Counted from the stretch's first letter, positions 1 to 8,583 are shown. The stretch is 61,572 bases of DNA from Candidatus Limnocylindrales bacterium (GCA_035559535.1 DATMBG010000033.1:1-61572), one strand, 5' to 3'. The notes: generated from the letters alone by a model not told the origin. Made by a program: numbers and translations.

Positions 1-72
1 GCTGAGTTCCAAGGCGCGAAGACGGCGGCCTTCGCGCCAATCCTTAGTTTGGTTTGACAGGGTCAGTTTCAT
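1..72 (-). mobile_element. IS630-type transposase, N-terminal 24 codons, cut by window edge
   Basis: An open frame begins with ATG at 72 and runs off the left edge. The 24 visible residues begin MKLTLSNQTKDW and continue with REGRRLRALELS. This resembles the start of the N-terminal helix-turn-helix domain of IS630-type transposases, where a W-R-E-G-R-R-L-R stretch is common. No inverted repeat can be defined because only one end of the element is present. It lies immediately beyond the point where the neighbouring CapA-like gene loses its expected sequence, so insertion into that gene is the simplest reading. The family call rests on this short motif only. Confidence 0.55.
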
Positions 73-123
73 AAAATTTATTTTACTTCCCTGTCTAACT
101 TATAGCTAGAGATTATTAGCAAT

Positions 124-450
124 TTATGCAAAGATCAGTAACAAGCCCGCGGTGCCAAAATCACAGGTGTGATTATTGGCCAGGGAAGCAAAGTTGACGC
201 GACCCGCTATCAGGGTAGCAACCACGCTGGGCTCAGCCCGAAAGTAAAAAGCTTTATACTCACCGTCATGCCAGGGTCGGGTCTCAGCAGTCAGAGCACA
301 TTCCAGATTGATGCAAAAGAGATCCGCCTTTCGTAGGACAGGTAAGGTATTACCCCAAGGATAAGCGAATCCTTTTAAGGAGATGATCCTATTTACCATA
401 CGGCCTAGCATGACATCTCCAGCAATTGCAAGAGTTATAAGGTGACCCAT
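124..450 (-). pseudogene. CapA-family metallophosphatase-like protein, C-terminally truncated
   Basis: This 108-residue frame begins like the CapA/PgsA poly-gamma-glutamate synthesis family. It shows an I-A-G-D-V-M-L-G-R metal-binding start, F-C-I-N-L-E-C near residue 45, and L-A-N-N-H-T-C-D-F-G near residues 90-99, all typical of the calcineurin-like fold. Family members are usually over 300 residues, so about two thirds is missing. Homology stops just after the N-N-H motif, and an IS630-like transposase starts 52 bp beyond the stop codon. The start at 450 has a GGGAG Shine-Dalgarno sequence 8 nt upstream. A sigma-54-like promoter lies about 170 bp upstream on the same strand. The gene is probably inactivated by the insertion. 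Confidence 0.7.
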
Positions 451-618
451 GAAATGTTCTCCCTTCCCAATGGGGATCTTTATTTTTTGACCGACTATAA
501 TGGAATACTTTAAATAAGTTTCCTTCGAGTTCCCAACAAGGATAATTCAAGCTTCTGCAAAACTATCTTTAATCCAGGTGCCTTGGATATTAACTTTGTT
601 GGGTCTGTAAATAATTTC

Positions 619-634
619 CGCAATCATCATGCCA
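619..634 (-). promoter_or_regulatory. Candidate sigma-54 promoter for the CapA-like gene
   Basis: On the minus strand the sequence reads TGGCAT-GATGA-TTGCG, which keeps the invariant GG (-24) and GC (-12) ten bases apart. It points at the CapA-like remnant starting at 450. The three dyad sites at 757-922 lie upstream, at the distance expected for enhancer sites. Confidence 0.7.
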
Positions 635-756
635 AAACTTCAAAATATGAAGATCTCACTTTGAGGTTTAGAATTACGGTTTAAAGTCGAAGATTAAAGG
701 CATGCAAAATGAGTCGTTTAGTTTTTTAGCTTCAGCTTCTAAAAAGTTATGCCTTT

Positions 757-922
757 TGTCCAAAAATCTTGCGGGATCGGCCAAAATCTAATATCTATCC
801 CTTAGATTTATAAGAATATCGAATCATGTCAGAAATTAAGATGAAAATTTTCTGAAATCATTGTAAATTCAACAAGTGTAAAGTTTTTAATATCACATCA
901 GATAATGTTGGAAACTAGGACA
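757..922. promoter_or_regulatory. Enhancer cassette A: three TGTC-N9-GACA-like sites
   Basis: Three 17-bp dyads lie at 757-773 (TGTC-N9-TGCG), 827-843 (TGTC-N9-GATG) and 906-922 (TGTT-N9-GACA), with centres 70 and 79 bp apart. They sit between two divergent sigma-54-like promoters (619-634 minus and 1055-1070 plus). The sites are degenerate one by one, but the same three-site layout recurs in three other cassettes in this window. An enhancer-binding activator of sigma-54 is inferred to bind here. Confidence 0.6.
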
Positions 923-1054
923 AAAATTAATTTGCATAATTAACCAAAGAGATCCTTGGGATCATTCTTAAATGGTAAGAATTAAACCTTTTTTCTTGGC
1001 ACACTTCCAAAGTTTATTATATTTACCAACCAAACTTTTAAGATTGGGTGGCTT

Positions 1055-1070
1055 TGGCACGGCAATTGCG
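1055..1070 (+). promoter_or_regulatory. Candidate sigma-54 promoter upstream of the acidic small protein
   Basis: TGGCAC-GGCAA-TTGCG is a near-consensus sigma-54 -24/-12 element with GG and GC ten bases apart. The nearest enhancer-like dyad is centred about 140 bp upstream. The first convincing gene on this strand starts at 1521, so the leader would be about 440 nt. Confidence 0.8.
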
Positions 1071-1520
1071 AAGTTTCCTTTTTAAGGAATCGATAAGACT
1101 AATACCTAGTCCATTTAATTCTGGCAATTGAATCAATCCTTAAAGCTCCAGAGGAGCGTCCTGGTCTTATAGGTAGCTTCCGGTGAAAGCTTTCCAAGCC
1201 TCGGAGGGGCTGTTTTAAGCATTGGATATACAAGGCGCTAAGGCTAGAAAAAGAAAGAATCCTCGTTTATAATCGCCCTGCTGGGGCTTTTAGGGAAATT
1301 TTATCTAAATTAAATGGATTGTGTGCCTAAATGATTACCAACTTGAACGTGTGTGGTAGGAACACGGGCGTCTTCAGCCGCTATGGTTGTAATCGGATAA
1401 AGATTAGAGGAGAGCTTTGACCGGGTTACTTTTGTCCGGATAAGAAAAGATTTATTTATCAGAGGCTAACTACTGCTGGAAGAGGCAATTGATGGAGTAA
1501 CCTGGTTAAGGTTTTGTTAT
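1071..1520 (+). other. Long leader region without a recognisable gene
   Basis: About 450 bp separate the sigma-54-like promoter from the next gene. Only very short frames without supporting Shine-Dalgarno sequences are visible, and I recognise no structured RNA. It could be a long 5' leader or an unannotated small RNA. Confidence 0.35.
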
Positions 1521-1772
1521 ATGCCAAAGAAAAAGATAAAAGATTCAGATTTTGAAGAGTTGCTAGAAGCCTGTCGAGAAGTCATCTATACTTATCATGA
1601 AGCTGCAAGCCCCAGAGTATCCTCAAATTTCGAAGAGGCCCTTGCAGAGCTTGAAGAGATAGTGGGAAAATACGGTCCTATTCCCCTTCCAGAGGAAGAA
1701 GAAGAGGAAGAGTGGAGTGGAGAAGAAGAAGAGGAACAGGAATGGGGTGAGGAGGAAGAGTACGACAAGTAA
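1521..1772 (+). CDS. Small acidic protein, function unknown
   Basis: This 83-residue protein is not recognised. Residues 1-55 are predicted mainly helical and contain charged, amphipathic segments (DFEELLEACREV and EEALAELEEIVGKYG). The last 28 residues are almost entirely Glu with Trp, Gly and Asp, making the protein extremely acidic. There is no signal peptide or membrane segment. It is the first gene downstream of a sigma-54-like promoter that belongs to a cassette shared with stress-type genes, so a stress-related role is inferred only from context. It lies 100 bp before the phosphate transport operon on the same strand. A TAAGG sequence upstream is a weak ribosome binding site. Confidence 0.6.
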   Translation: MPKKKIKDSDFEELLEACREVIYTYHEAASPRVSSNFEEALAELEEIVGKYGPIPLPEEEEEEEWSGEEEEEQEWGEEEEYDK

Positions 1773-1871
1773 TCTTTGAGTTTAGAGATCGGAAAGCAAT
1801 TCATCTCTATTTAGATTTAGTATAAAATATAAAAATCTAGTGACAGAGGACAAGATGATAGAAGGGAGAAA

Positions 1872-4487
1872 ATGGGCGCCCTTACACACCTAAGAAAAAC
1901 AAAAAAGAGCGTTATCCTGGCTAATAAAATTTCTACCACGATCATTACGGCGGGAGGTATTCTGGTGATTGTAGCTGTATCAGGGATTTTGCTTTTCCTG
2001 GTGATGGTTGTGATTCCGCTCTTTCAAGGAGCAAAAGTAACTTCTTTTACCTCCTATAAGCTTCCTTTAAAAGAGGTGGACCCACTCTTTGCCGAGGTGG
2101 ATGAATACCATTCCCTGGGAATCGTTCTATCCAGGAAGGGAATCCTCACCGCTTTTCATGCTGCTACTGGAGAGAAAATATTTGAAAAGGAGTTGATAAC
2201 TTCCGGGGCCGAAGTAACAGCGTTTTCCCGGACGTTGCGAGGTGGTTATACAGCCCTGGGACTGACCACTGGAGAGATCTCCTTGGGAAATCTCTCTTTT
2301 AAATCCTTGTTTCTCGAAGAAGAGAAAATTCCAGGGAGCCTCAAAAATCTAAATATCGGGGCACCTGTTATTTTCGAGAAAGGGGTTCTGCAGAGAGTCT
2401 CAGAAAGTTTATACCGAAAGATTGAAGTAAATATAGACTTTGCTTCACCCCTCAGAATAGGAGCAGGTGAGATTCCAGTGGTTTTAATAGATTATAAGCC
2501 TCTGGAAGACCAAAATGAAGCTATTGTGGGACTTAAGGCCGATGGTCAGTTACTCCTCAACAAGATTAAGAGGAAAAAGGACCTCCTCACGGGTAAAGTA
2601 ACGACGAGTTTGGATACATGGGAAATTCCTCACGAGTTTCCTCTAACCGGATCAACTCTTCCCAACAAACTTCTGTTGAACTCCTATGGGGATCAACTCT
2701 ATCTGGTTTGGAAGGATGGGACGCTCCATCGGTATAATCTTCGGGATCTTAAAAATCCCACCGTTGCTGAAAAAATAAACGTCGTTCAACCAGGGGTCGT
2801 GGGCAATGAACAACGAACACTCTCCCAGTTAAGCTTCATGATCGGAGACCAATCCTTAATCTCTGCAGATTCCTCTGGAAATGTCATAGCCTGGTTTCGG
2901 ATAGAAAGAGGCTGGAATGCCCGGGGAAGTGATGGATACGAACTTGTTCCAGCCCATAGCTTGGAAAAGCATCGAAGCGCAATATCCGTCCTGGCCATAT
3001 CGCCCCGAGATAAGAGCCTGGTTACCGCCGCACTGGGAGGGGAAATCTTTCTCCGCCACATGACTTCAGAAAGGGTTCTTATCCGGTTGGACCTCCCTTC
3101 TAAAGAAGAAATTATTACTCTCCAACTCACTCCCAAAGCAGATGGTATCTTTGCTGTAGATAAATCGCTGACAGCTTATATGTGGAAGATACACAATCCT
3201 CATCCAGAGATATCTTTAAAGACTATCTTCGGTAGGGTTTGGTATGAAGGGTATCCAGAGCCCACTTATACCTGGCAATCTTCCGGTGGTACAGACGATT
3301 TTGAGCCGAAGCTCAGTTTAATTCCCTTGATTTTTGGTACTTTTAAGGCAACCCTTTATTCCTTGTTATTTGCTATACCTGTTGCTATTTTGGCTGCAAT
3401 TTATACCTCTGAGTTTCTGGATAAAAAGCTTAAAGCTTTCTTAAAACCTGGGATCGAAATGATGGCCTTTTTACCCAGTGTCATTTTAGGCTTCATTGCT
3501 GCACTGATTTTGGCCCCCTTTGTTGAAAACTGGGTTTTATCGGTGATATTTGCCTTTGGAGTGACCCCTCTGATCCTCCTCTTGTTAGGTTATATCTGGC
3601 AACTTCTACCGAAAAGAATCACGCTCAGGCTCTCGGGTGTACGTCAACTTGTTAGTATTGCAGCAATTATGATTCTATGGATTGTTTTTTGCTTGACGGA
3701 CGATATAGGTTTACTTGTGGAGGATAAGGTTTTTAATGGAGATTTCAAAGCCTGGTTAGACGGGAAGACCGGAACCGGGACCCCCCTCTGGTTTGCGGTG
3801 TTTTTTCCATTTTCATTGCTCCTCACTTTCCTGACTCAGAAAAAGTATCTAGATCCGGTCATCCGGGAAAAAATATCTTATGCAAATCAGTTTACCATGG
3901 GTTTGATGGAGATTACCAAAGCACTCTCTGTTTTGATAGGATCAGTTCTTTTAAGTTATTGGGCAGGATGGTTTTTAACTGGGTTAGGTTTTGATGCCCG
4001 GGGTGAATTGGTGGGGACTTATGTGCAAAGAAATACCCTGATTGTGGGATTTGCCATGGGATTTGCTGTTATTCCCCTCATCTATACCCTTACCGAGGAT
4101 GCTTTATCCTCTGTTCCTGAGTCTTTACGTGCGGCCTCGTTAGCCTGTGGGGCTACACAATGGCAAACCACCACACGGATTGTTATACCTGCTGCGGCCA
4201 GTGGTATCTTCTCTGCTGTGATGGTTGGCTTAGGAAGAGCGGTTGGTGAGACAATGATTGTTGTGATGGCAGCCGGAAATACACCGATTCTGGATCTTAA
4301 TATTTTTAACGGATTTCGTGCATTGTCCGCTAATATTGCCATAGAGCTACCCGAAGCTGTTAAAGACAGTACGCTTTACCGGATGCTCTTCCTTGCGGCA
4401 CTTCTACTTTTTGGGATAACTTTTATCATCAATACGATAGCTGAGGTTGTCCGGATCAGATTTAGAAGTAAAACTTCTCAACTCTAA
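1872..4487 (+). CDS. pstC: Phosphate ABC transporter permease PstC, long form
   Basis: This is an inner-membrane permease subunit of the high-affinity phosphate ABC transporter. It has 871 residues, far longer than the roughly 320 of E. coli PstC. Residues 18-45 form one membrane helix. Residues 55-470 form a large extracytoplasmic domain with WD40-like repeats (for example SADSSGNVIAWFRIE and AISPRDKSLVTAALGGEIF), an arrangement also known in Pseudomonas-type PstC. The membrane-spanning MetI-like domain follows from about 490, with the ABC-coupling EAA loop at LRAASLACGATQWQTTTRI. It heads the operon pstC-pstA-pstB-phoU. No PstS binding protein is present in the window. The ATG start follows GAAGGGAG. 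Confidence 0.92.
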   Translation: MGALTHLRKTKKSVILANKISTTIITAGGILVIVAVSGILLFLVMVVIPLFQGAKVTSFTSYKLPLKEVDPLFAEVDEYHSLGIVLSRKGILTAFHAATGEKIFEKELITSGAEVTAFSRTLRGGYTALGLTTGEISLGNLSFKSLFLEEEKIPGSLKNLNIGAPVIFEKGVLQRVSESLYRKIEVNIDFASPLRIGAGEIPVVLIDYKPLEDQNEAIVGLKADGQLLLNKIKRKKDLLTGKVTTSLDTWEIPHEFPLTGSTLPNKLLLNSYGDQLYLVWKDGTLHRYNLRDLKNPTVAEKINVVQPGVVGNEQRTLSQLSFMIGDQSLISADSSGNVIAWFRIERGWNARGSDGYELVPAHSLEKHRSAISVLAISPRDKSLVTAALGGEIFLRHMTSERVLIRLDLPSKEEIITLQLTPKADGIFAVDKSLTAYMWKIHNPHPEISLKTIFGRVWYEGYPEPTYTWQSSGGTDDFEPKLSLIPLIFGTFKATLYSLLFAIPVAILAAIYTSEFLDKKLKAFLKPGIEMMAFLPSVILGFIAALILAPFVENWVLSVIFAFGVTPLILLLLGYIWQLLPKRITLRLSGVRQLVSIAAIMILWIVFCLTDDIGLLVEDKVFNGDFKAWLDGKTGTGTPLWFAVFFPFSLLLTFLTQKKYLDPVIREKISYANQFTMGLMEITKALSVLIGSVLLSYWAGWFLTGLGFDARGELVGTYVQRNTLIVGFAMGFAVIPLIYTLTEDALSSVPESLRAASLACGATQWQTTTRIVIPAAASGIFSAVMVGLGRAVGETMIVVMAAGNTPILDLNIFNGFRALSANIAIELPEAVKDSTLYRMLFLAALLLFGITFIINTIAEVVRIRFRSKTSQL

Positions 4488-4519
4488 TCGGCTATCAACC
4501 GCAGCTTTTCGGTCATCAA

Positions 4520-6265
4520 TTGTTAAAAGCTGATAGTCTGAGAGCCGGGAAATTGAAGAAAAGGAGAACTTCGAGATTTATTACACGGGGAGAACCTATA
4601 ATTTGGTTGACCGGAGGAGCCCTGGCTCTTGCTACCTTAATGATTCTCGGGTTACTTTTCCTGGTTTTTTATCAGGGAATCTTAACCTTTTGGCCCAAAC
4701 AGCTTGTCAGGATCATCGATCGACAGGGAAGGAGGTATCTGGGAGAAGTCTCTCGGCGAGAGCGCTATTATCCCGGTCAAGGGGATAGACGTATGGAAGT
4801 GCAGGAGTATGGAGGTAGAGAAGGATCCCCCACACTCCCACGTCCCCACTCCTCAAATGGGGTCACCGAAAGAATCCTGGTTAAGATCGGAAATTACGAT
4901 CTTTATGGCGAGGATTTCAGATGGATTCCCCTTTTTGAGATTCAGAAAAAAGAATATCCTCCGGAAGCTGTGACTTTAGAACGATTAGAATGGGGACCTT
5001 TCTACGGGTTTATGGAAGAGGTTCGGATCGATGGAAATACAGTAGCCAGAGGCCCTGAGGAGAGCTGGAAAAAGTTTAAAGAATTTCATAGCCCGGCGAG
5101 GGCACGATACTTAAAGATTAGGTCTATAGAAAAGAAAGATCTGGGAGAAGTCAACTTCCAATTAGAACGACTGAGATTAAACCTCAGAAGAGCTGAGTTA
5201 GCCTATGGAAGGAATACGGATCCTTATAATCAGATAAAAGCCCAAATCGAGAAGGAAGAAAGCCGATGGACAACCCGATATAACCAGCTTAGTGAAGAGA
5301 TTGCACAACTTCGTAGGGAAAATAACCGCTACCAGATTTTACTTAAAGAGGTAGGGGGAAGGACTAAGGAAATCAAGGTATTTGAGGTAATTCGCGCCTA
5401 TCATCCTAATCAGATGGATTTTATGGAAAAGCTTAGAGTCTATCTCTCTCGCTGGGGGGAGTTTTTAAGCAAAGAACCTCGCGAGGCTAACACAGAAGGC
5501 GGAGTCTTCCCGGCCATCTTTGGGACTTTCATGATGACAATCCTTATGTCTCTGGCTGTGGTTCCTTTTGGAGTGATCGCAGCTTTATACTTAAAGGAAT
5601 ACGCTAAGCAGGGACTTTTAATATCCAATGTGCGGATTGCAGTTAATAATCTGGCTGGTGTACCTAGCATCGTTTTTGGTGTCTTTGGCCTCGGCTTTTT
5701 CTGTTATAGAATTGGAGGGACCATCGATTCCATTTTTTTTCCTGAAAAGCTGCCGGTGCCTACCTTCGGTACCGGCGGGATTCTTTGGGCTTCTCTGACC
5801 TTAGCTTTACTTACAATACCTGTGGTTATTGTATCAACGGAAGAAGCCCTGGCAGCTGTTCCTCAAAGCGTACGAGAGGGTTCCTATGCCTGTGGTGCTA
5901 CTAAGTGGCAGACCATCCGAAGGATTGTGCTCCCTCAGGCAACTCCTGGTATCTTGACAGGGTTGATCCTCGCCATGGCCCGGGGAGCTGGCGAGGTCGC
6001 CCCCCTCATGATCACAGGTGTGGTTAAACTCGCTCCAGAACTCCCCTTAGACCGACATTTCCCTTATTTTCACCTGGAGAGAAGTTTTATGCATCTGGGA
6101 TTTCACATTTACGATGTGGGATTTCAATCTAGAAACTCGGAGGCCGGTAAACCTATGGTATTCACGACGACGCTTCTCCTGATTCTGCTGATTGTTACCT
6201 TGAATGCTGCGGCCATTTATCTGCGGAATAGATTGAGGAAAAAGTATCAAATAGGACATTTCTGA
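4520..6265 (+). CDS. pstA: Phosphate ABC transporter permease PstA, long form
   Basis: This is the second membrane permease of the phosphate importer, 581 residues, resembling the long PstA proteins with an N-terminal DUF3333-type domain. A membrane helix lies near residues 30-52, followed by an extracytoplasmic region with coiled-coil segments around residues 215-285. The MetI-like permease part begins near 330, with the EAA loop VREGSYACGATKWQTIRRI. The TTG start at 4520 has no clear ribosome binding site, and a second in-frame TTG lies at 4553, so the start is uncertain. Residues about 91-115 look like an in-frame insertion of a GTATGG-type dispersed repeat. The gene follows pstC by 32 bp. 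Confidence 0.9.
   Translation: MLKADSLRAGKLKKRRTSRFITRGEPIIWLTGGALALATLMILGLLFLVFYQGILTFWPKQLVRIIDRQGRRYLGEVSRRERYYPGQGDRRMEVQEYGGREGSPTLPRPHSSNGVTERILVKIGNYDLYGEDFRWIPLFEIQKKEYPPEAVTLERLEWGPFYGFMEEVRIDGNTVARGPEESWKKFKEFHSPARARYLKIRSIEKKDLGEVNFQLERLRLNLRRAELAYGRNTDPYNQIKAQIEKEESRWTTRYNQLSEEIAQLRRENNRYQILLKEVGGRTKEIKVFEVIRAYHPNQMDFMEKLRVYLSRWGEFLSKEPREANTEGGVFPAIFGTFMMTILMSLAVVPFGVIAALYLKEYAKQGLLISNVRIAVNNLAGVPSIVFGVFGLGFFCYRIGGTIDSIFFPEKLPVPTFGTGGILWASLTLALLTIPVVIVSTEEALAAVPQSVREGSYACGATKWQTIRRIVLPQATPGILTGLILAMARGAGEVAPLMITGVVKLAPELPLDRHFPYFHLERSFMHLGFHIYDVGFQSRNSEAGKPMVFTTTLLLILLIVTLNAAAIYLRNRLRKKYQIGHF
4788..4866. repeat. GTATGG-type repeat apparently inserted in frame within pstA
   Basis: The left half carries GTATGGAAG and GAGTATGGAGG, and the right half carries CCCCACACTCCC and CCCCACTCC, giving an imperfect inverted arrangement. 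It resembles the intergenic repeats at 29241-29290 and 34144-34223. It encodes a Gly/Pro/Ser-rich stretch that I do not expect at this place in PstA, just before the conserved K-I-G-N-x-D-L-Y-G segment. Confidence 0.5.
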
Positions 6266-6298
6266 AACAGAAAACATAACTCCCTGATGTTTTCTGTT
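6266..6298 (+). other. Perfect 12-bp hairpin between pstA and pstB
   Basis: The arms AACAGAAAACAT (6266-6277) and ATGTTTTCTGTT (6287-6298) are exact reverse complements around a 9-nt loop. The hairpin starts one base after the pstA stop codon and ends 11 bp before the pstB start. No T-run follows, so it is more likely an mRNA-stability or differential-expression element than a full terminator. Confidence 0.6.
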
Positions 6299-6309
6299 AT
6301 ATCAATACC

Positions 6310-7128
6310 ATGAAAAAAAACCCACAGGAACTTGTAGATTCAGAGCCTGCCATTCATCCAGAACTTGAAGCTGAAAAGATAGTGTTGGATATAGACCATT
6401 TTAACCTTTGGTATGGCTCTCAGCAGGCGCTCTATGATATCAACATGCATATCCCTTCCCATAAAGTGACCGCTCTCATAGGACCCTCCGGATGTGGAAA
6501 ATCCACGTTGATACGTTCTATCAATCGATTGAACGATTTAATAGATAATGTCCGTATTGAAGGGGAAATATGGTTAAATGGAGATCCTATCTATGCACCT
6601 GACGCGGATGTCATTGAATTGCGAAAGCGGATTGGAATGGTCTTCCAAAAATTTAATCCCTTCCCTATGAGCATATACGAAAACGTAGCTTATCCCCTTC
6701 GGATTGATGGAGAGAATCGTAAAGCTATCCTGGATGAAGTTGTGGAGCAAAGTTTAAAAAGGGCTGCACTTTGGGATGAAGTTAAGGATCGGCTTCGTGC
6801 TTCGGCTCTGGAGCTTTCTGGAGGCCAACAACAACGCCTGTGTATCGCACGAGCCATTGCCGCAGAGCCGGAAATTCTGCTCATGGATGAGCCCGCTTCG
6901 GCCCTGGATCCCATAGCAACAGCAAAGATTGAAGATCTTATCCATACTCTAAAAAGGGAGTTTACCGTCATCATCGTAACGCATAATTTACAACAAGCCG
7001 CACGTGTTTCAGATTATACGGCTTTTATGTATCTGGGAAGACTTATTGAATTTGGCCCGACGGTAGTTATGTATCAAAACCCCATAAAATCCCAGACCGA
7101 AGATTACATAACCGGTCGATTCGGATAG
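6310..7128 (+). CDS. pstB: Phosphate ABC transporter ATP-binding protein PstB
   Basis: This is the ATPase that powers phosphate import through PstC-PstA. It has 272 residues, of which about 25 are an N-terminal extension. Walker A is GPSGCGKST, the signature motif is [14 protein letters not shown], Walker B is [14 protein letters not shown], and the switch His is in VTHN. The gene follows pstA after a short hairpin-containing gap and precedes phoU, the usual order. Length and motifs match PstB throughout. Confidence 0.96.
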   Translation: MKKNPQELVDSEPAIHPELEAEKIVLDIDHFNLWYGSQQALYDINMHIPSHKVTALIGPSGCGKSTLIRSINRLNDLIDNVRIEGEIWLNGDPIYAPDADVIELRKRIGMVFQKFNPFPMSIYENVAYPLRIDGENRKAILDEVVEQSLKRAALWDEVKDRLRASALELSGGQQQRLCIARAIAAEPEILLMDEPASALDPIATAKIEDLIHTLKREFTVIIVTHNLQQAARVSDYTAFMYLGRLIEFGPTVVMYQNPIKSQTEDYITGRFG

Positions 7129-7266
7129 GATTTGTCCGTAGCCCGTGGTTCACTGTCCCTTTGACCTCTTAATTAAGATTAGAATAGAGCCGGTCAGGAC
7201 AGGCTTTGAACTTACCGAGGGGCAAGTTCTTTACCGCTGATGATGGGCGACGGACAAGGGATAAAA

Positions 7267-8058
7267 ATGAGTGAGCACTTTTTTAGAGAACTTACAGAAT
7301 TAAAGACAAAGCTGGTCGATCTGGGTCAGAGAGCCATAATCCAATTGAGAAATGCCATTTCCTCTCTGCTAACTAATGACTCTGCTCTGGCCCAGAAAGT
7401 TATCGAGCAAGAGATCGAAGTAGATCAGCAGGAAGTCAAGATCGAAGAGGAATGTCTGAAGGTCATTGCCCTTTACCAACCGGTATCCAGGGATCTACGC
7501 CTGATAGCAGCTATCTTAAAAGCTAACAATGACCTGGAAAGAATTGCCGATCATGCGGTTAATATAGCTCAGATTATGCTGGCTCTCCAGGACCATCCCA
7601 TCAAAAATTTTCCCCCCCACCTGGGAGAAATGATTCAAAAAGTACTCGAGATCTGTCAGCGTGGACTTCAAGCATTTATAGATGGAAACCTGGAAGAGGC
7701 TAAAAACATTTGTAGGGAAGATCAAATTGTAGATGAATTGGAAAATTATATTTATGCCGAAACGAAAAAAGCTCGTGAGGAGGGAACCCTGGGATTTACC
7801 CATGCCCTTCAATTGCACCGATTTGCCAGAGAGCTGGAACGGGTTTCCGATCTCATAACCAACATTGCCGAAGATACCATTTATCTGATAACCGGTAAGA
7901 TTATTCGGCATAGCCAGGATGTAAAGGGTTATTCCATTCCTACAACTCCTACAAGTGACATCGTAATCAAAGCCTCTGAGGAATCATTCCCGGCAAGCGA
8001 TGCTCCGTCTTGGATACCTCTAACAACCCTGGGTCCTCCTCCGCCAGGCTTAAGATAA
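7267..8058 (+). CDS. phoU: Phosphate signalling protein PhoU with C-terminal extension
   Basis: PhoU is the cytoplasmic regulator that couples Pst transporter activity to phosphate-sensor signalling. The body shows two PhoU-type helical repeats with the metal-binding E/D-x-x-x-D signatures (NNDLERIADHAVNIA and ARELERVSDLITNIAE). An in-frame ATG lies upstream at 7240, but the ATG at 7267 has an AAGGGA sequence at good spacing, so I use it (263 residues). After the second repeat comes a tail of about 45 residues containing EESFPASDAPSW, which is not part of normal PhoU. That E-S-F-P-A-S-D-x-P-S-W stretch is one I recall from many unrelated bacterial proteins. The gene is last in the pst operon and converges on a DUF2267 gene. 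Confidence 0.93.
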   Translation: MSEHFFRELTELKTKLVDLGQRAIIQLRNAISSLLTNDSALAQKVIEQEIEVDQQEVKIEEECLKVIALYQPVSRDLRLIAAILKANNDLERIADHAVNIAQIMLALQDHPIKNFPPHLGEMIQKVLEICQRGLQAFIDGNLEEAKNICREDQIVDELENYIYAETKKAREEGTLGFTHALQLHRFARELERVSDLITNIAEDTIYLITGKIIRHSQDVKGYSIPTTPTSDIVIKASEESFPASDAPSWIPLTTLGPPPPGLR

Positions 8059-8083
8059 ATTTCATGATGAATCAGTCTGTTCG

Positions 8084-8521
8084 CTAGGTAGGATCCGATG
8101 GCCAAAGTGCACATAGCTCTTTAGGCAAGAGACTCTGGATATCCTTCAGTTCTCCCTCAGAGATTCGTTTGGTGAGTACCTTAAAAACTGCGCGGGCTAT
8201 CTGCTCGGGATTAACATTGGGGTCGTGCTTAAAGTATTCATGAATGTGATCCAGAAACTCCTCTTTGTGTTGGTCCTTGAAAGGTTTTCCTTTAAGATTC
8301 CAACCCTCATAGTAAAAACCACGAATCAACATGGGTAACTGAGCCCCCAGTTGAACGGCTTCCTCCACGGTCAGGCGGTCACGTAACGTGTGCAAAGTAG
8401 CACGCAGTGCCAGGTAGGCTTTGTGTTGATCCTCCCATCTTAATTCTTTCATAATATCCATCAGCCAGGTGTGTGTCTTCTGGACTGTAGTATCAAAGGC
8501 CTCTAATCCTGTTTCAGGCAT
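8084..8521 (-). CDS. DUF2267-family protein, paralogue 1
   Basis: This is a 145-residue DUF2267-type protein, a helical family of unknown function often found among stress and low-oxygen genes. The family hallmark is the central L-R-D-R-L-T-V-E-E-A-V-Q-L-G-A-Q-L-P segment, followed by VRGFYYEGW-like sequence (here IRGFYYEGW) and an H-x-E-E-F-L motif. The start at 8521 is chosen over an upstream in-frame ATG at 8551 because GGAGGAG lies just before it and the length then equals its paralogue at 9386. The two paralogues are divergent and very similar. A sigma-54-like promoter at 8568-8583 points at this gene and leaves a leader of about 36 nt. Confidence 0.88.
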   Translation of the reverse strand: MPETGLEAFDTTVQKTHTWLMDIMKELRWEDQHKAYLALRATLHTLRDRLTVEEAVQLGAQLPMLIRGFYYEGWNLKGKPFKDQHKEEFLDHIHEYFKHDPNVNPEQIARAVFKVLTKRISEGELKDIQSLLPKELCALWPSDPT

Positions 8522-8567
8522 ACTCTTCTCCTCCTTTCGATAGAATCTCATCTCTTAAACAAACCCT

Positions 8568-8583
8568 CGCAATCAATATGCCA
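8568..8583 (-). promoter_or_regulatory. Candidate sigma-54 promoter of DUF2267 paralogue 1
   Basis: On the minus strand TGGCAT-ATTGA-TTGCG fits the -24/-12 pattern with GG-N10-GC. It ends 47 bp before the ATG at 8521. An enhancer-like dyad at 8787-8803 is centred about 210 bp upstream. Confidence 0.8.

Noticed and set aside
2786-3136. Minus-strand frame of 116 codons within pstC
   Set aside because: It lies wholly inside a well-supported gene and shows no family motif, so it is a shadow frame.
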